Below are positions 41,201 through 54,325 of a stretch of 64,000 nt of DNA, piece by piece; position 1 is the first letter of the stretch, and every line of letters begins with the position of its first letter. A program made the translations under genes and the position numbers. Source of the DNA: Bolinopsis microptera (taxonomy: Eukaryota; Ctenophora; Tentaculata; Lobata; Bolinopsidae); the NCBI RefSeq assembly GCF_026151205.1, contig NC_087084.1, positions 14,214,235-14,278,234 of the forward strand, read 5' to 3'. The notes under the pieces were generated by a model. It was not told the origin of the DNA. It searched no databases and saw nothing but the letters and a program-made list of their open reading frames with translations.

Positions 41201-44200
41201 GGAGACAGACTCTAACTTGGTTACTGGTTAGCGTTAGAGTCTGGTGTGGTTCAAGTTCTGGTCACGGTGGAGACAGGCTCTAACTTGGTTACTGGTTAGC
41301 GTTAGGGTCTGGTGTGGTTCAAGTTCTGGTCACGGTGGAGACAGGCTCTAACTTGGTTACTGGTTAGCGTTAGGGTCTGGTGTGGTTCAAGTTCTGGTAA
41401 CGGTGGAGACAGGCTCTAACTTGGTTACTGGTTAGCGTTAGGGTCTGGTGTGGTTCAAGTTCTGGTCACGGTGGAGACAGACTCTAACTTGGTTACTGGT
41501 TAGCGTTAGAGTCTGGTGTGGTTCAAGTTCTGGTCACGGTGGAGACAGGCTCTAACTTGGTTACTGGTTAGCGTTAGGGTCTGGTGTGGTTCAAGTTCTG
41601 GTCACGGTGGAGACAGGCTCTAACTTGGTTACTGGTTAGCGTTAGGGTCTGGTGTGGTTCAAGTTCTGGTCACGGTGGAGACAGGCTCTAACTTGGTTAC
41701 TGGTTAGCGTTAGGGTCTGGTGTGGTTCAAGTTCTGGTAACGGTGGAGACAGGCTCCAACTTGGTTACTGGTTAGCGTTAGGGTCTGGTGTGGTTCAAGT
41801 TCTGGTCACGGTGGAGACAGGCTCTAACTTGGTTACTGGTTAGCGTTAGGGTCTGGTGTGGTTCAAGTTCTGGTCACGGTGGAGACAGGCTCTAACTTGG
41901 TTACTGGTTAGCGTTAGGGTCTGGTGTGGTTCAAGTTCTGGTCACGGTGGAGACAGGCTCTAACTTGGTTACTGGTTAGCGTTAGGGTCTGGTGTGGTTC
42001 AAGTTCTGGTCACGGTGGAGACAGGCTCTAACTTGGTTACTGGTTAGCGTTAGGGTCTGGTGTGGTTCAAGTTCTGGTAACGGTGGAGACAGACTCTAAC
42101 TTGGTTACTGGTTAGCGTTAGGGTCTGGTGTGGTTCAAGTTCTGGTCACGGTGGAGACAGGCTCTAACTTGGTTACTGGTTAGCGTTAGGGTCTGGTGTG
42201 GTTCAAGTTCTGGTAACGGTGGAGACAGGCTCTAACTTGGTTACTGGTTAGCGTTAGAGTCTGGTGTGGTTCAAGTTCTGGTCACGGTGGAGACAGGCTC
42301 TAACTTGGTTACTGGTTAGCGTTAGGGTCTGGTGTGGTTCAAGTTCTGGTAACGGTGGAGACAGGCTCTAACTTGGTTACTGGTTAGCGTTAGGGTCTGG
42401 TGTGGTTCAAGTTCTGGTAACGGTGGAGTCAGGCTCTAACTTGGTTACTGGTTAGCGTTAGGGTCTGGTGTGGTTCAAGTTCTGGTAACGGTGGAGACAG
42501 GCTCTAACTTGGTTACTGGTTAGCGTTAGGGTCTGGTGTGGTTCAAGTTCTGGTAACGGTGGAGACAGGCTCTAACTTGGTTACTGATTAGCGTTAGGGT
42601 CTGGTGTGGTTCAAGTTCTAGTAACGGTGGAGACAGGCTCTAACTTGGTTACTGGTTAGCGTTAGGGTCTGGTGTGGTTCAAGTTCTGGTCACGGTGGAG
42701 ACAGGCTCTAACTTGGTTACTGGTTAGCGTTAGGGTCTGGTGTGGTTCAAGTTCTGGTCACGGTGGAGACAGGCTCTAACTTGGTTACTGGTTAGCGTTA
42801 GAGTCTGGTGTGGTTCAAGTTCTGGTAACGGTGGAGACAGGCTCTAACTTGGTTACTGGTTAGCGTTAGGGTCTGGTGTGGTTCATGTTCTGGTAACGGT
42901 GGAGACAGGCTCTAACTTGGTTACTGGTTAGCGTTAGGGTCTGGTGTGGTTCAAGTTCTGGTCACGGTGGAGACAGGCTCTAACTTGGTTACTGGTAAGC
43001 GTTAGGGTCTGGTGTGGTTCATGTTCTGGTCACGGTGGAGACAGGCTCTAACTTGGTTACTGGTTAGCGTTAGGGTCTGGTGTGGTTCAAGTTCTGGTAA
43101 CGGTGGAGACAGGCTCTAACTTGGTTACTGGTTAGCGTTAGGGTCTGGTGTGGTTCAAGTTCTGGTAACGGTGGAGACAGGCTCTAACTTGGTTACTGGT
43201 TAGCGTTAGGGTCTGGTGTGGTTCAAGTTCTGGTCACGGTGGAGACAGGCTCTAACTTGGTTACTGGTTAGCGTTAGAGTCTGGTGTGGTTCAAGTTCTG
43301 GTCACGGTGGAGACAGGCTCTAACTTGGTTACTGGTTAGCGTTAGAGTCTGGTGTGGTTCAAGTTCTGGTAACGGTGGAGACAGGCTCTAACTTGGTTAC
43401 TGGTTAGCGTTAGGGTCTGGTGTGGTTCTAGTTCTGGTCACGGTGGAGACAGGCTCTAACTTGGTTACTGGTTAGCGTTAGGGTCTGGTGTGGTTCAAGT
43501 TCTGGTAACGGTGGAGACAGGCTCTAACTTGGTTACTGGTTAGCGTTAGGGTCTGGTGTGGTTCAAGTTCTGGTAACGGTGGAGACAGGCTCTAACTTGG
43601 TTACTGGTTAGCGTTAGGGTCTGGTGTGGTTCAAGTTCTGGTAACGGTGGAGACAGGCTCTAACTTAGTTACTGGTTAGCGTTAGGGTCTGGTGTGGTTC
43701 ATGTTCTGGTAACGGTGGAGACAGGCTCTAACTTGGTTACTGGTTAGTGTTAGAGTCTGGTGTGGTTCAAGTTCTGGTAACGGTGGAGACAGGCTCTAAC
43801 TTGGTTACTGGTTAGCGTTAGGGTCTGGTGTGGTTCAAGTTCTGGTCACGGTGGAGACAGGCTCTAACTTGGTTACTGGTTAGCGTTAGGGTCTGGTGTG
43901 GTTCAAGTTCTGGTCACGGTGGAGACAGGCTCTAACTTAGTTACTGGTTAGCGTTAGGGTCTGGTGTGGTTCAAGTTCTGGTAACGGTGGAGACAGGCTC
44001 TAACTTGGTTACTGGTTAGCGTTAGGGTCTGGTGTGGTTCAAGTTCTGGTCACGGTGGAGACAGGCTCTAACTTGGTTACTGGTTAGCGTTAGGGTCTGG
44101 TGTGGTTCAAGTTCTGGTAACGGTGGAGACAGGCTCTAACTTGGTTACTGGTTAGCGTTAGAGTCTGGTGTGGTTCATGTTCTGGTCACGGTGGAGACAG

Positions 44201-46041
44201 GCTCTAACTTGGTTACTGGTTAGCGTTAGGGTCTGGTGTGGTTCAAGTTCTGGTCACGGTGGAGACAGGCTCCCCTTGGTTACTGGTTAGCGTTAGGGTC
44301 TGGTGTGGTTCAAGTTCTGGTAACGGTGGAGACAGGCTCTAACTTGGTTACTGGTTAGCGTTAGGGTCTGGTGTGGTTCAAGTTCTGGTAACGGTGGAGA
44401 CAGGCTCTAACTTGGTTACTGGTTAGCGTTAGGGTCTGGTGTGGTTCAAGTTCTGGTAACGGTGGAGACAGGCTCTAACTTGGTTACTGGTTAGCGTTAG
44501 GGTCTGGTGTGGTTCAAGTTCTGGTCACGGTGGAGACAGGCTCTAACTTGGTTACTGGTTAGCGTTAGGGTCTGGTGTGGTTCAAGTTCTGGTAACGGTG
44601 GAGACAGGCTCTAACTTGGTTACTGGTTAGCGTTAGGGTCTGGTGTGGTTCAAGTTCTGGTCACGGTGGAGACAGGCTCTAACTTGGTTACTGGTTAGTG
44701 TTAGGGTCTGGTGTGGTTCAAGTTCTGGTAACGGTGGAGACAGGCTCTAACTTGGTTACTGGTTAGCGTTAGGGTCTGGTGTGGTTCAAGTTCTGGTAAC
44801 GGTGGAGACATGCTCTAACTTGGTTACTGGTTAGCGTTAGGGTCTGGTGTGGTTCAAGTTCTTGTCACGGTGGAGACAGGCTCTAACTTGGTTACTGGTT
44901 AGCGTTAGAGTCTGGTGTGGTTCAAGTTCTGGTAACGGTGGAGACAGGCTCTAACTTGGTTACTGGTTAGCGTTAGGGTCTGGTGTGGTTCAAGTTCTGG
45001 TCACGGTGGAGACAGGCTCTAACTTGGTTACTGGTTAGCGTTAGGGTCTGGTGTGGTTCAAGTTCTGGTAACGGTGGAGACAGGCTCTAACTTGGTTACT
45101 GGTTAGCGTTAGGGTCTGGTGTGGTTCAAGTTCTGGTCACGGTGGAGACAGGCTCTAACTTGGTTACTGGTTAGCGTTAGGGTCTGGTGTGGTTCATGTT
45201 CCATGGTAACGGTGGAGACAGGCTCTAACTTGGTTACTGGTTAGCGTTAGGGTCTGGTGTGGTTCAAGTTCTGGTAACGGTGGAAACAGGCTCTAACTTG
45301 GTTACTGGTTAGCGTTAGGGTCTGGTGTGGTTCAAGTTCTGGTAACGGTGGAGACAGGCTCTAACTTGGTTACTGGTTAGCGTTAGGGTCTGGTGTGGTT
45401 CAAGTTCTGGTCACGGTGGAGACAGGCTCTAACTTGGTTACTGGTTAGCGTTAGGGTCTGGTGTGGTTCAAGTTCTGGTCACGGTGGAGACAGGCTCTAA
45501 CTTGGTTACTGGTTAGCGTTAGGGTCTGGTGTGGTTCAAGTTCTGGTAACGGTGGAGACAGGCTCTAACTTGGTTACTGGTTAGCGTTAGGGTCTGGTGT
45601 GGTTCAAGTTCTGGTCACGGTGGAGACAGGCTCTAACTTGGTTACTGGTTAGCGTTAGGGTCTGGTGTGGTTCATGTTCCATGGTAACGGTGGAGACAGG
45701 CTCTAACTTGGTTACTGGTTAGCGTTAGGGTCTGGTGTGGTTCAAGTTCTGGTAACGGTGGAAACAGGCTCTAACTTGGTTACTGGTTAGCGTTAGGGTC
45801 TGGTGTGGTTCAAGTTCTGGTAACGGTGGAGACAGGCTCTAACTTGGTTACTGGTTAGCGTTAGGGTCTGGTGTGGTTCAAGTTCTGGTAACGGTGGAGA
45901 CAGGCTCTAACTTGGTTACTGGTTAGCGTTAGAGTCTGGTGTGGTTCATGTTCTGGTCACGGTGGAGTCAGGCTCTAACTTGGTTACTGGTTAGCGTTAG
46001 AGTCTGGTGTGGTTCAAGTTCTGGTCACGGTGGAGTCAGAC
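38210..46041. repeat. 68-bp satellite, about 115 copies
   Basis: The unit contains GAGACAGGCTCTAACTTGGT, TACTGGTTAGCGTTAGGGTC, TGGTGTGGTTCAAGTTCTGG and T(A/C)ACGGTG. Two polymorphic sites dominate: TTAGGG/TTAGAG and GGTAACGG/GGTCACGG. Because 68 is not a multiple of 3 and stops recur, the ORFs in it (for example 41652-41843) are accidental. Rare larger changes include CCATGGTAACGG insertions (about 45199 and 45679), which form a repeated block of several units. Confidence 0.98.
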
Positions 46042-46439
46042 TTTAGTCGGGCTGAGGATCAGGTTCGAAGCGGAGTATACAGTTTCGTTAAGGTCGGTTT
46101 TGATTTATGATCTATTCATCCGCCTATTTTATACGCCTGGTTTCATCAGATTTTGTAAAATAAACTTTGCAAAGAGAAACTTAATTTTGGAAACTTTAAA
46201 AGACAACTACAATTTACCTACGGCTTACAACTGTGACATAACTTATATCGAAGACTGCTACTGACTTACTGACTACAACAAATTTGTGCAATTACAACAA
46301 ATAAAGCGTTCAGGACCAGAATTTCCGATAAACGTTCCCTAACTAGAGAGGTTTCACAATAATTATAAGTTATTCGGTAAGAATAGAACTTCCAGTGTTA
46401 ATTAACATACATATGTATAACTATATAATGGAGTTATAG
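46042..46439. other. Non-coding spacer after the 68-bp satellite
   Basis: No family resemblance in the 85-codon ORF that begins in the last satellite unit at 46007. Confidence 0.4.
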
Positions 46440-46680
46440 ATACTATTATCATACCCTTCTCAGCTGTACTGTAACCATGGTTACTAGGCAGGTTACCATG
46501 GTTACCAGGATACTATTATCATACCCTTCTCAGCTGTACTGTAACCATGGTTACTAGGCAGGTTACCATGGTTACCGGGATACTATTATCATACCCTTCT
46601 CAGCTGTACTGTAACCATGGTTACTAGGCAGGTTACCATGGTTACCGGGATACTATTATCATACCCTTCTCAGCTGTACT
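46440..46680. repeat. 70-bp repeat with GTAACCATGGTTAC palindrome
   Basis: Three and a half units start with ATACTATTATCATACCCTTC and contain the perfect palindrome GTAACCATGGTTAC at 46471, 46541 and 46611, followed by TAGGCAGGTTACCATGGTTA. Confidence 0.95.
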
Positions 46681-47460
46681 CAGAGTAAGTTTATAATTAG
46701 ATAGTCTGAGTTGGAATCTAAAACAAAAATGTAAAGTGTTATTTCATCGATATGAAGGTGTTAGGCACGCAAGGTGTTAGGCACGCATTTTAAAGGGTTG
46801 GATTTAAACAGGTTTACTAACGGTTCATGTGAGATAGTAAAATATATTTTGGGAGAAGGTGTAAAGGTGGATTCTTTTAGAAATGAATTATGGATGATAT
46901 TAAGAAAACAGATATCGTCATTCGAGTGTCTTTGCGAAAAAGGTGAATTTCTCCGCTGTGAAAAATAAGAATTCAAACAATTCAAGTCTAATCGACCTAT
47001 TTAGTCCTCTTTAGATACACGAGTCACTTGCTTGGGACCTGGAAAACTATCTTAAATCTGCTACCCAACAAATGGACCCTTAGATCTATAAAGGCTATGA
47101 GACGCAAAACAGAAAGTTTAAAGCAATATTAATTAATTAACGTTGATCTTTGTATGCGATAGGAAATATAGGAAACCTGGCATGTTACCTGTTGCATTCC
47201 ACTATTATTATTATTATATCTATTTTAGAATATCGCAACAAGCGAGGAAAATAATTTCCCAAAGAAGTTCCCTTCAATCATTGGCGCTAAATCTGATTAA
47301 GTGATTAGTACAGAACGAGTAAAACTAGTAAAACTAGTAAAACTAATGGCTCTCAAGTTCCCAAGTTTAAAGGAAAAACAGGAAATCCTTATCTAAGTAG
47401 ATACTAAGCAGTACTTCTCCCCATATCATCACTTAGTAAGAATATAAGGAAGATTTAACT
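46681..47460. other. Intergenic, no gene seen
   Basis: AT-rich. AAGGTGTTAGGCACGC is duplicated at about 46755-46786. A short ORF pair at 46761-46985 is mutually antisense and not convincing. Confidence 0.4.
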
Positions 47461-47703
47461 GACGAATACATCCCTCTGATTGGTTATTATGACTCGAATA
47501 CATGTCTCTGATTGGCTAGTTTGACTCGAATACATGTCTCTGATTGGCTAGTTTGACTCGAATACATGTCTCTGATTGGCTAGTTTGACTCGAATACATC
47601 TCTCTGATTGGCTAGTTTGACTCGAATACATCTCTCTGATTGGCTAGTTTGACTCGAATACATCTCTCTGATTGGTTAGTTTGACTCGAAATTCGAATAC
47701 ATC
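47461..47703. repeat. 32-bp array with an ATTGG motif, about 7 copies
   Basis: The unit is CTCGAATACATCTCTCTGAT followed by TGGCTAGTTTGA. Each unit carries ATTGG, the complement of a CCAAT box. Confidence 0.95.
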
Positions 47704-48659
47704 TCTCCGATAATCAACCGTGGTTCAGTCATTAATAAGTTAATACACCACACACAATATATAATATATAATATAAAATTAAGTCAACCTGTACGAGACA
47801 CCTACAGTAAAATTAATATTTCAGATAATAATAAAGAGCTATTCTCACAGAAGTTGGTTTGCCTTTAAGTTGGCTAGAACTGCTGCACAGGAATATAATA
47901 TGAATAATACAATATAGTATATATTATATATATAGTATATACTATAGTATATATATATAAGGCACGTATACTATATATTATATGCCTATATATAATTCAT
48001 ATATTATAATATAATAATATTTCCTTGAGGGGATTATATGATTATGAAATGCACTCTCTCCAGGCAATTCTATAAAATATGTACTAGTTGCAGTATTTGT
48101 CAGCTAGGGTTGAAGTGCCGGCTAAGTAACAATTAAGTAATGATGTTAGAGGTTTCAAATAAGTAACGTGGAAAGATTTCAAAAATACCAATTCTTGATA
48201 ACTTTTCAATAAATATGACAGAATCAGTATTTATTGTATTTAAATTTACTTATACACTTTTTGTCTGCATTAAAATGTGTAAGAAAGGTTAAAAAATACC
48301 AACAATTTTTGCAAATATTAACAAAGCCATTTTAACCATCAAGCTCAGTCCGACATAAACATTTTGCGAGTTAGAAGAAGGAATCTGTTGGCTAGACTTA
48401 AAGGATAAAATCATTAGAGACTGTTATAAACGCCCAAAGGCAAATCATAAAACTAACCAACAGTAGTTTATCACAAGCCAGCAGCACTGCATACAGCACA
48501 GTGCAGCTGGTTACAGAATAGAAGCGGACAACAGTGGTTTATACAGGGCGCATTGTTGTGGGCCCATAAGAACAGTAAATGGTATTACTTGTGATATTGT
48601 ACAGTGCTGGTATTATATAAGGTATTAAGAGGAGTATCACACTGGGTGCTGTGTGCAGT
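47704..48659. other. AT-rich intergenic with TATA microsatellite
   Basis: 47890-48015 is a mixture of TATATA and ATATAGTAT runs. The rest shows no gene. Confidence 0.5.
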
Positions 48660-49745
48660 GTGTAGTAGTAGTGTGTATATAGTAGTAGTAGTAGTGTGTA
48701 TAGTAGTAGTAGTAGTAGTGTATATAGTAGTGGTAGTAGTGTGTATATAGTAGTAGTAGTAGTAGTGTATATAGTAGTAGTAGTAGTAGTAGTGTATATA
48801 GTAGTGGTAGTAGTAGTGTATATAGTAGTAGTAGTAGTGTGTATAGTAGTAGTAGTAGTAGTGTATATAGTAGTGGTAGTAGTGTATATAGTAGTGGTAG
48901 TAGTGTGTATATAGTAGTAGTAGTAGTAGTGTATATAGTAGTGGTAGTAGTGTGTATAGTAGTGGTAGTAGTAGTGTATATAGTAGTGGTAGTAGTGTGT
49001 ATAGTAGTAGTAGTAGTAGTAGTGTATATAGTAGTGGTAGTAGTGTGTATATAGTAGTAGTAGTAGTAGTGTGTATAGTAGTAGTAGTAGTAGTAGTGTA
49101 TATAGTAGTGGTAGTAGTGTATATAGTAGTGGTAGTAGTAGTGTATATAGTAGTGGTAGTAGTGTGTATAGTAGTAGTAGTAGTAGTAGTGTATATAGTA
49201 GTAGTAGTAGTGTATATAGTAGTGGTAGTAGTGTATATAGTAGTAGTAGTGTGTAACTAGTAGTAGTAGTAGTGTATATAGTAGTAGTAGTAGTGTATAT
49301 AGTAGTAGTAGAAGTGTATATAGTAGTAGTAGTGTGTATATAGTAGTAGTAGTAGTAGTGTATATAGTAGTAGTAGTAGTGTATATAGTAGTAGTAGTAG
49401 TGTATATAGTAGTAGTAGTGTGTAACTAGTAGTGGTAGTGTGTATATAGTAGTAGTAGTAGTTGTTGTGTATATAGTAGTTGTAGTAGTAGTAGTGTATA
49501 GTAGTAGTAGTAGTAGTGTATATAGTAGTAGTAACTACTAGTAGTAGTAGTGTATATAGTAGTGGTAGTAGTAGTAGTGTATATAAGTAGTGGTAGTGTA
49601 TATAGTAGTAGTAGTAGTGTATATAAGTAGTGGTAGTGTATATAGTAGTAGTAGTAGTGTGTATATAGTAGTAGTAGTAGTGTATATAGTAGTAGTAGTA
49701 GTGTGTATATAGTAGTAGTAGTAGTGTATATAGTAGTGGTATTTG
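48660..49745. repeat. TAG/GTA microsatellite, about 1.1 kb
   Basis: Runs of (TAG)3-7 alternate with GTGTATATAG and TAGTGG pieces. All ORFs across it (poly-Ser or poly-Val) come from the simple repeat. Confidence 0.97.
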
Positions 49746-50289
49746 GCATGCCGTAACAGGTGCGTGAGGGGTTATTTGAGATTTTTATTTAGAATTAAAA
49801 CAGCTCCTTTATAATATGAGATCACGGAGCTGCAGGACTGGTTACACCTGGCGAGCACCTCATTACATAATGATACTCAAATTATTTGTTATATACAGTA
49901 TGTAGTAGTGTTGTATGTAGTATAGTGTTGGATAACTGAATGTATGATAACCCATCTTGCGATATTCAACTGAATGGAAAGAAATAGGAAGCATATGAAC
50001 TAAAACAGGCGAATGTATGATATCGAATAAGATATACAGATAAAACACAATATGTCAGAGAAATGTGTTAGCTGATTACGTGTATAAATTTACGGAACTT
50101 ACTAATTTACTGCTGCTGGCTGTGGAATATCCGGTAATCAGGTAGAGTCTGCCAAAAAGCTGCAGGGTCTGCTAAAACTCGACAGACCTGCTCCAATATA
50201 AGAGGCCCTTCACACTTTGTTTCTGTCTAGTTCTAATGTAGATCTAGAATCTAGTTCTGCTCCAAGGAACTGAAACCGAGGCCCTTCAC
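49746..50289. other. Intergenic, no gene seen
   Basis: AT-rich. GAGGCCCTTCACA occurs at about 50202 and 50279, near the 3' end of the LINE. Confidence 0.4.
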
Positions 50290-51706
50290 AATACTTACTT
50301 TTTTTTACTTTGGGCGATGCTCGATCGAAATCTCCTCCACTCTACGTCTCCAGATGGTTCTGTCGCACATAACTGTTCGGAGATCTTCTACCCGCAACCC
50401 TGTGTCCCTGGCTACGGTGTCAAGAAAAGAGAGTGGTCTCCTCCCACGCCTGAACTGTGGCAGCCGCCAAGGAAGGATGGTAGAGATGACCTGGTCTGAA
50501 GCTCTCATGCAATGCCCAGCAAATCTGGCACGTCTCTGTGCAACGATGGTGGAGATGGAAGGGAGGTCACCATAGATTTGCTTTAGGGTTGGATGCTTCT
50601 TCCATGAAAGATTCCTGGCTTTCATTAGGAGCCTGGTGTAGCACCCGTCGAGACGCTTCTCAAACTGCTTGTTCAAGGTCCAGGTTTCTGAGCCATACAG
50701 CAGAACAGGTTCGATGCATGCTCTGAAGAACTTGACTTTCAGCTGGTCAGAAATTCCAGAGGTCCATACCTTCTGCAGTTTGATACAGGCTGACCAAGCC
50801 ATGCCTTTCCTGGTGTTGAAGTCCTTCCTGCTCTCTGCAATATATGAGCCCAAGTATTTGAAGTCATCAACCTGCTTGATCTGGTAACCGGATATTGAGT
50901 TCACGGGGGCAGCATCGGGAATGTTGATGGTCATGTATTCGGTCTTGGAAGCATTCATCGCAAGTCCGACATGTGCTGCTGCAGTCTCTAAATCCGAGAG
51001 CAGTTGCTGGACTTGCTCTATGGTATCGGCAGTCAAGGCCAGGTCGTCAGCGAAGTCAAGATCTGTGACTCTGACCGCAGGTACTCTCCGACTTTGCCTG
51101 GGGATGATGGTTAGGCCATGGTCAAGAGTCATGCAGTTCCTAAGGACATAATCGAGGACGATGATGAAGAGGAAAGGAGCGAGAGTATCACCCTGAAGGA
51201 CCCCGATGAGTGTTCTAAAGAAGTCTGTAAGGCCGTCATTGGTTTTGACTCTGGAGTGCGATGAGTCATACAGGAGCCTGATAGCATCAGTTATGGGAGC
51301 AGGGACGCCGTAGAGGGAGAGGATGTGAAACAAGGCATCCCTGTTGATACTGTCGAATGCTTTCGAAAAGTCGACGAACACGATAGCTGCTGATCGATTT
51401 CCGATTTTACACTCTTCTAGGATGCGTCGTAGGGCAAGTATCTGAGGGGGGGGGGGGTAGATCTTCCTCTGCGGAAGCCATTTTGGTTTGGCCGCAGTAG
51501 GGGATCCAGGTATGGGTAAATCCGGTTGAGGATGAGTTTGTTGAAAACTTTCGCTGCAACCGGAGCCAATGAGATACCTCGATAGTTCCCGGGGTTGGTA
51601 AGGTCGCCTTTCTTGGGGATGGGTATAATAGATGCCGTTGTCCAGGCTTCAGGGATTACTCCATCAATTAAGGCCCTGTTGCAGAAACTGAGGAGGTCGT
51701 CACGAA
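50290..51706 (-). mobile_element. 5'-truncated LINE with reverse transcriptase
   Basis: The minus-strand frame 51381-50305 has RT motifs FVDFSKAFD, LQGDTLAPFLF and the catalytic DFADDLALTA, followed by the KTEYM and KYLGSYI region and the C-terminal RRARFAGHCMRA and RRGRRPLSFLD block. The upstream part, to 51706, continues the RT (IPKKGDLTNPGNYRGISL, then FRRGRSTPP) but is shifted by one base at a run of 12 G at 51446-51457. The endonuclease is missing. It is a dead copy unless the homopolymer is a sequencing error, and even then it lacks its 5' half. Confidence 0.9.
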
Positions 51707-53214
51707 GTCAATTCTTTCACAATAGTGACTTTAATATAACAAGACTCACAGAGCGTACAACACGAATAATTCCCAATACACAACAAATTGTCTGCATAAT
51801 TTGTTACAGACCCATATAGCAGACTTGAGTCTGCGTAACATTGAATTAGCTCTACGACAGAGTCTGTCACGCATGTTGCCAAGTCTGATGAAAATAAAAG
51901 TGTAACATATTTGCTTCTATGCACAATAAAGCTATAATATTACTGTTGAATCATCGACTATAATAAGGGTGATTATCTTCGATGTATCAATATTCATCTC
52001 AGCTTTAAAGAGTGCGCAAAGTTATGTAACGATATATTAACAGAAGAGATGTGTCAAGAAATGAGAAGTCTGTATAATACTATAAGAGAACAACTGTTAC
52101 CTTAGTTAACTTACTGTATATTTAATCCAAAATCGTATATCGAAGGGTAGGTGCGGACTTCGAAAACCAAAAAAATATTTGAGACTTTTTAGAAACCTAA
52201 ATAAAAAAGTTGGCCCTTTTTGGTGCCTTGCCCAGATTTTATGGGGCGATGGCTTCCTACACCCCTGGTCTGTAAAATAATAACAACTTTAAGTTAACTT
52301 ACTGAATATTTAACTATAAATCTCTCGAAAATTTAAAACTTCTGACCGTAGACAAGTAAATCAACTTTTAACAATGATAAACCAAGACAGTACTACTTTT
52401 ATTTACTGGTAGGGAGCCAGATTTTGCTACTATAAATACAAAATCTTTTAAAGAAGGTGTCCAACTTTACTGGCCTGCTGAAAGTCAGTATACAAATAAC
52501 ACTGCTTGTACAGTATACATTATATTATACATTATATATGTATTTTCAGATGAGGAGGGAGAAAAGGGATAGTAAATTCGACCAAAATTAAAATTTTCAT
52601 GAAGCCAGAAGATTTGATCAGAAAATTAGCTCAAGATCGTTCCAATCAAGCAGCACCGGAAGTGTCATCCAATAATTATATTCAACAATTATCCTATGAT
52701 TAAAGAGGCGTTTGTGTAGAAATCTGAGGAAAACTGTAACATTGATAGTCGAACCAGGCATGGTCTGTTGGTGATAAATCATGGCCGTAACTGAGTGGAC
52801 ACACAGTTACGACCATGATATGTGTTGTTACGATGGTCACTTGAGATCAGGCTCATTTTGGCTGCAACAAACTTGTGAGTTTAACATCTACCATAATTTC
52901 AACATCTGAAGACACCGAGAGGAAAGTTTTACGAAGCACTTAGCACCTTGCTTCCTGGAACTACGCCAACAACTGATAATCTAATTATTTAAAAAGAAAT
53001 GGAAAGCATCAAACAATGTTTAACTAATATATTATATATAGCTGAATCCGTTGCAGTGCACTAGTTTCATCCCCAGCACATAAAACTCTCCCACAACATC
53101 TCCCACAAAACTCCAGAACTACCCCATATTATGCACTTGTAAGCGTTTTAAAGCTGATGATAAGCGTTTTAAAGCGCCTCACACTTGTATATTGTATAAG
53201 ACCTGTTACAAGTC
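51707..53214. other. Intergenic, no gene seen
   Basis: AT-rich without a convincing ORF. The segment around 52140-52280 (GTTGGCCCTTTTTGGTGCC) is GC-richer and could be a fragment of a repeat, but nothing here identifies it. Confidence 0.4.
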
Positions 53215-53234
53215 CCCAAAAGCATGTTACACGG

Positions 53235-53505
53235 ATGCCACGTGTCATGTAACTTAGCACGTGACTAACACGTGTCATGAAACTTAGCACGTGACTAACA
53301 CGTGTCATGAAACTTAGCACGTGACTAACACGTTTCATGAAACTTAGCACGTGACTAACACGTGTCATGACACTTAGCACGTGACTAACACGTGTCATGA
53401 AACTTAGCACGTGACTAACACGTGTCATGAAACTTAGCACGTGACTAACACGTGTCATGAAACTTAGCACGTGACTAACACGTGACTAACACGTGCTTAT
53501 ATGAG
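53235..53505. repeat. 30-bp CACGTG minisatellite, about 9 copies
   Basis: The unit is CACGTGACTAACACGTGTCA then TGAAACTTAG, with two E-box palindromes each. The core resembles that of the 27-bp array at 14779-14998. Confidence 0.95.
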
Positions 53506-53994
53506 GTGGTAACAAGAAGGGAAGGTTCCAGGAATCCTACAGAAAATGGTGCGAGCACAATTAGAGAAGTTAAGTAAAGCCTGGAGCGAGGTGATTTCTT
53601 TTTTACAAAAAAATTACATTAACTTTTAACTTTTAAAATGACTGTTTCCATATATGATCGTTCCCATTTTCCATATGATTATGCAAGCACGGTATATCCT
53701 CATATACTTGTATGTCCGATGTCGGCAATTACAAAAATTCACACTTCATGTTCACACCAGCACAGTAGCGTAACGTTGCCTGTTGGCACTGCGCCAGTGT
53801 ACGCTTTACCAGCGTGTTTTCATACGTGTACGGACTAGACTGGTTGGTGAGCTGATCTTCACTTTAAAGCCACATCCACACAGAGCTGTTGCACTCCACA
53901 CGTCCGTGACGTCACTAACACATCAGTGACGTCACTGACACTATAATTAGATTTCAACAGGTAGTTCCCGCTCACACACTACAAACTGTGAAAC
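53506..53994. other. Intergenic, no gene seen
   Basis: GTGACGTCACTAACACATCA and GTGACGTCACTGACAC at about 53907-53942 are two close CRE-like palindromes. There is no convincing ORF. Confidence 0.4.
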
Positions 53995-54325
53995 GGTTAG
54001 ATCTAAATAGATCAGATTAGACCAGAAGTGGCAGTAATATTATATCAAATTAGATCAGAAGTGACAATGTCAATAATATTAAATCAGATTAGAAGTGATT
54101 GTAATAATAGATCAGATTGGATCAGATTTTGTAAGTTTATAACCTACCAAGGGCAAGACGCGCGCCGAGTCATGGACTCGTCGACAGTCTTGGAACAAAT
54201 ATTTTAAGATTATCGCCCGTTAAATCAAATTAGATCAGATGGGATAGTAATAGATCAGAAGTGATAATAAATGATCAGATTATATAAGAAGTGATGATAA
54301 TAGTAGATCAGATTAGATAGATCAA
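53995..54325. repeat. Degenerate AGATCAGATTAGA repeats
   Basis: Many imperfect copies of TAGATCAGATTAGA and AGAAGTGA(T/C)AATAAT, interrupted at about 54128-54215 by a GC-richer insert containing GACGCGCGCCGAGTC. Confidence 0.8.

Noticed and set aside
41652-41843. 63-codon ORF in the 68-bp satellite
   Set aside because: It is open only because a few unit variants remove stops; 68 is not divisible by three.
38210-46041. Interstitial telomere
   Set aside because: TTAGGG occurs once per 68-bp unit, not in tandem, so it is a satellite with an embedded hexamer.
48696-49749. Poly-Ser/Val and poly-Tyr/Thr ORFs
   Set aside because: Direct translation of the TAG microsatellite.
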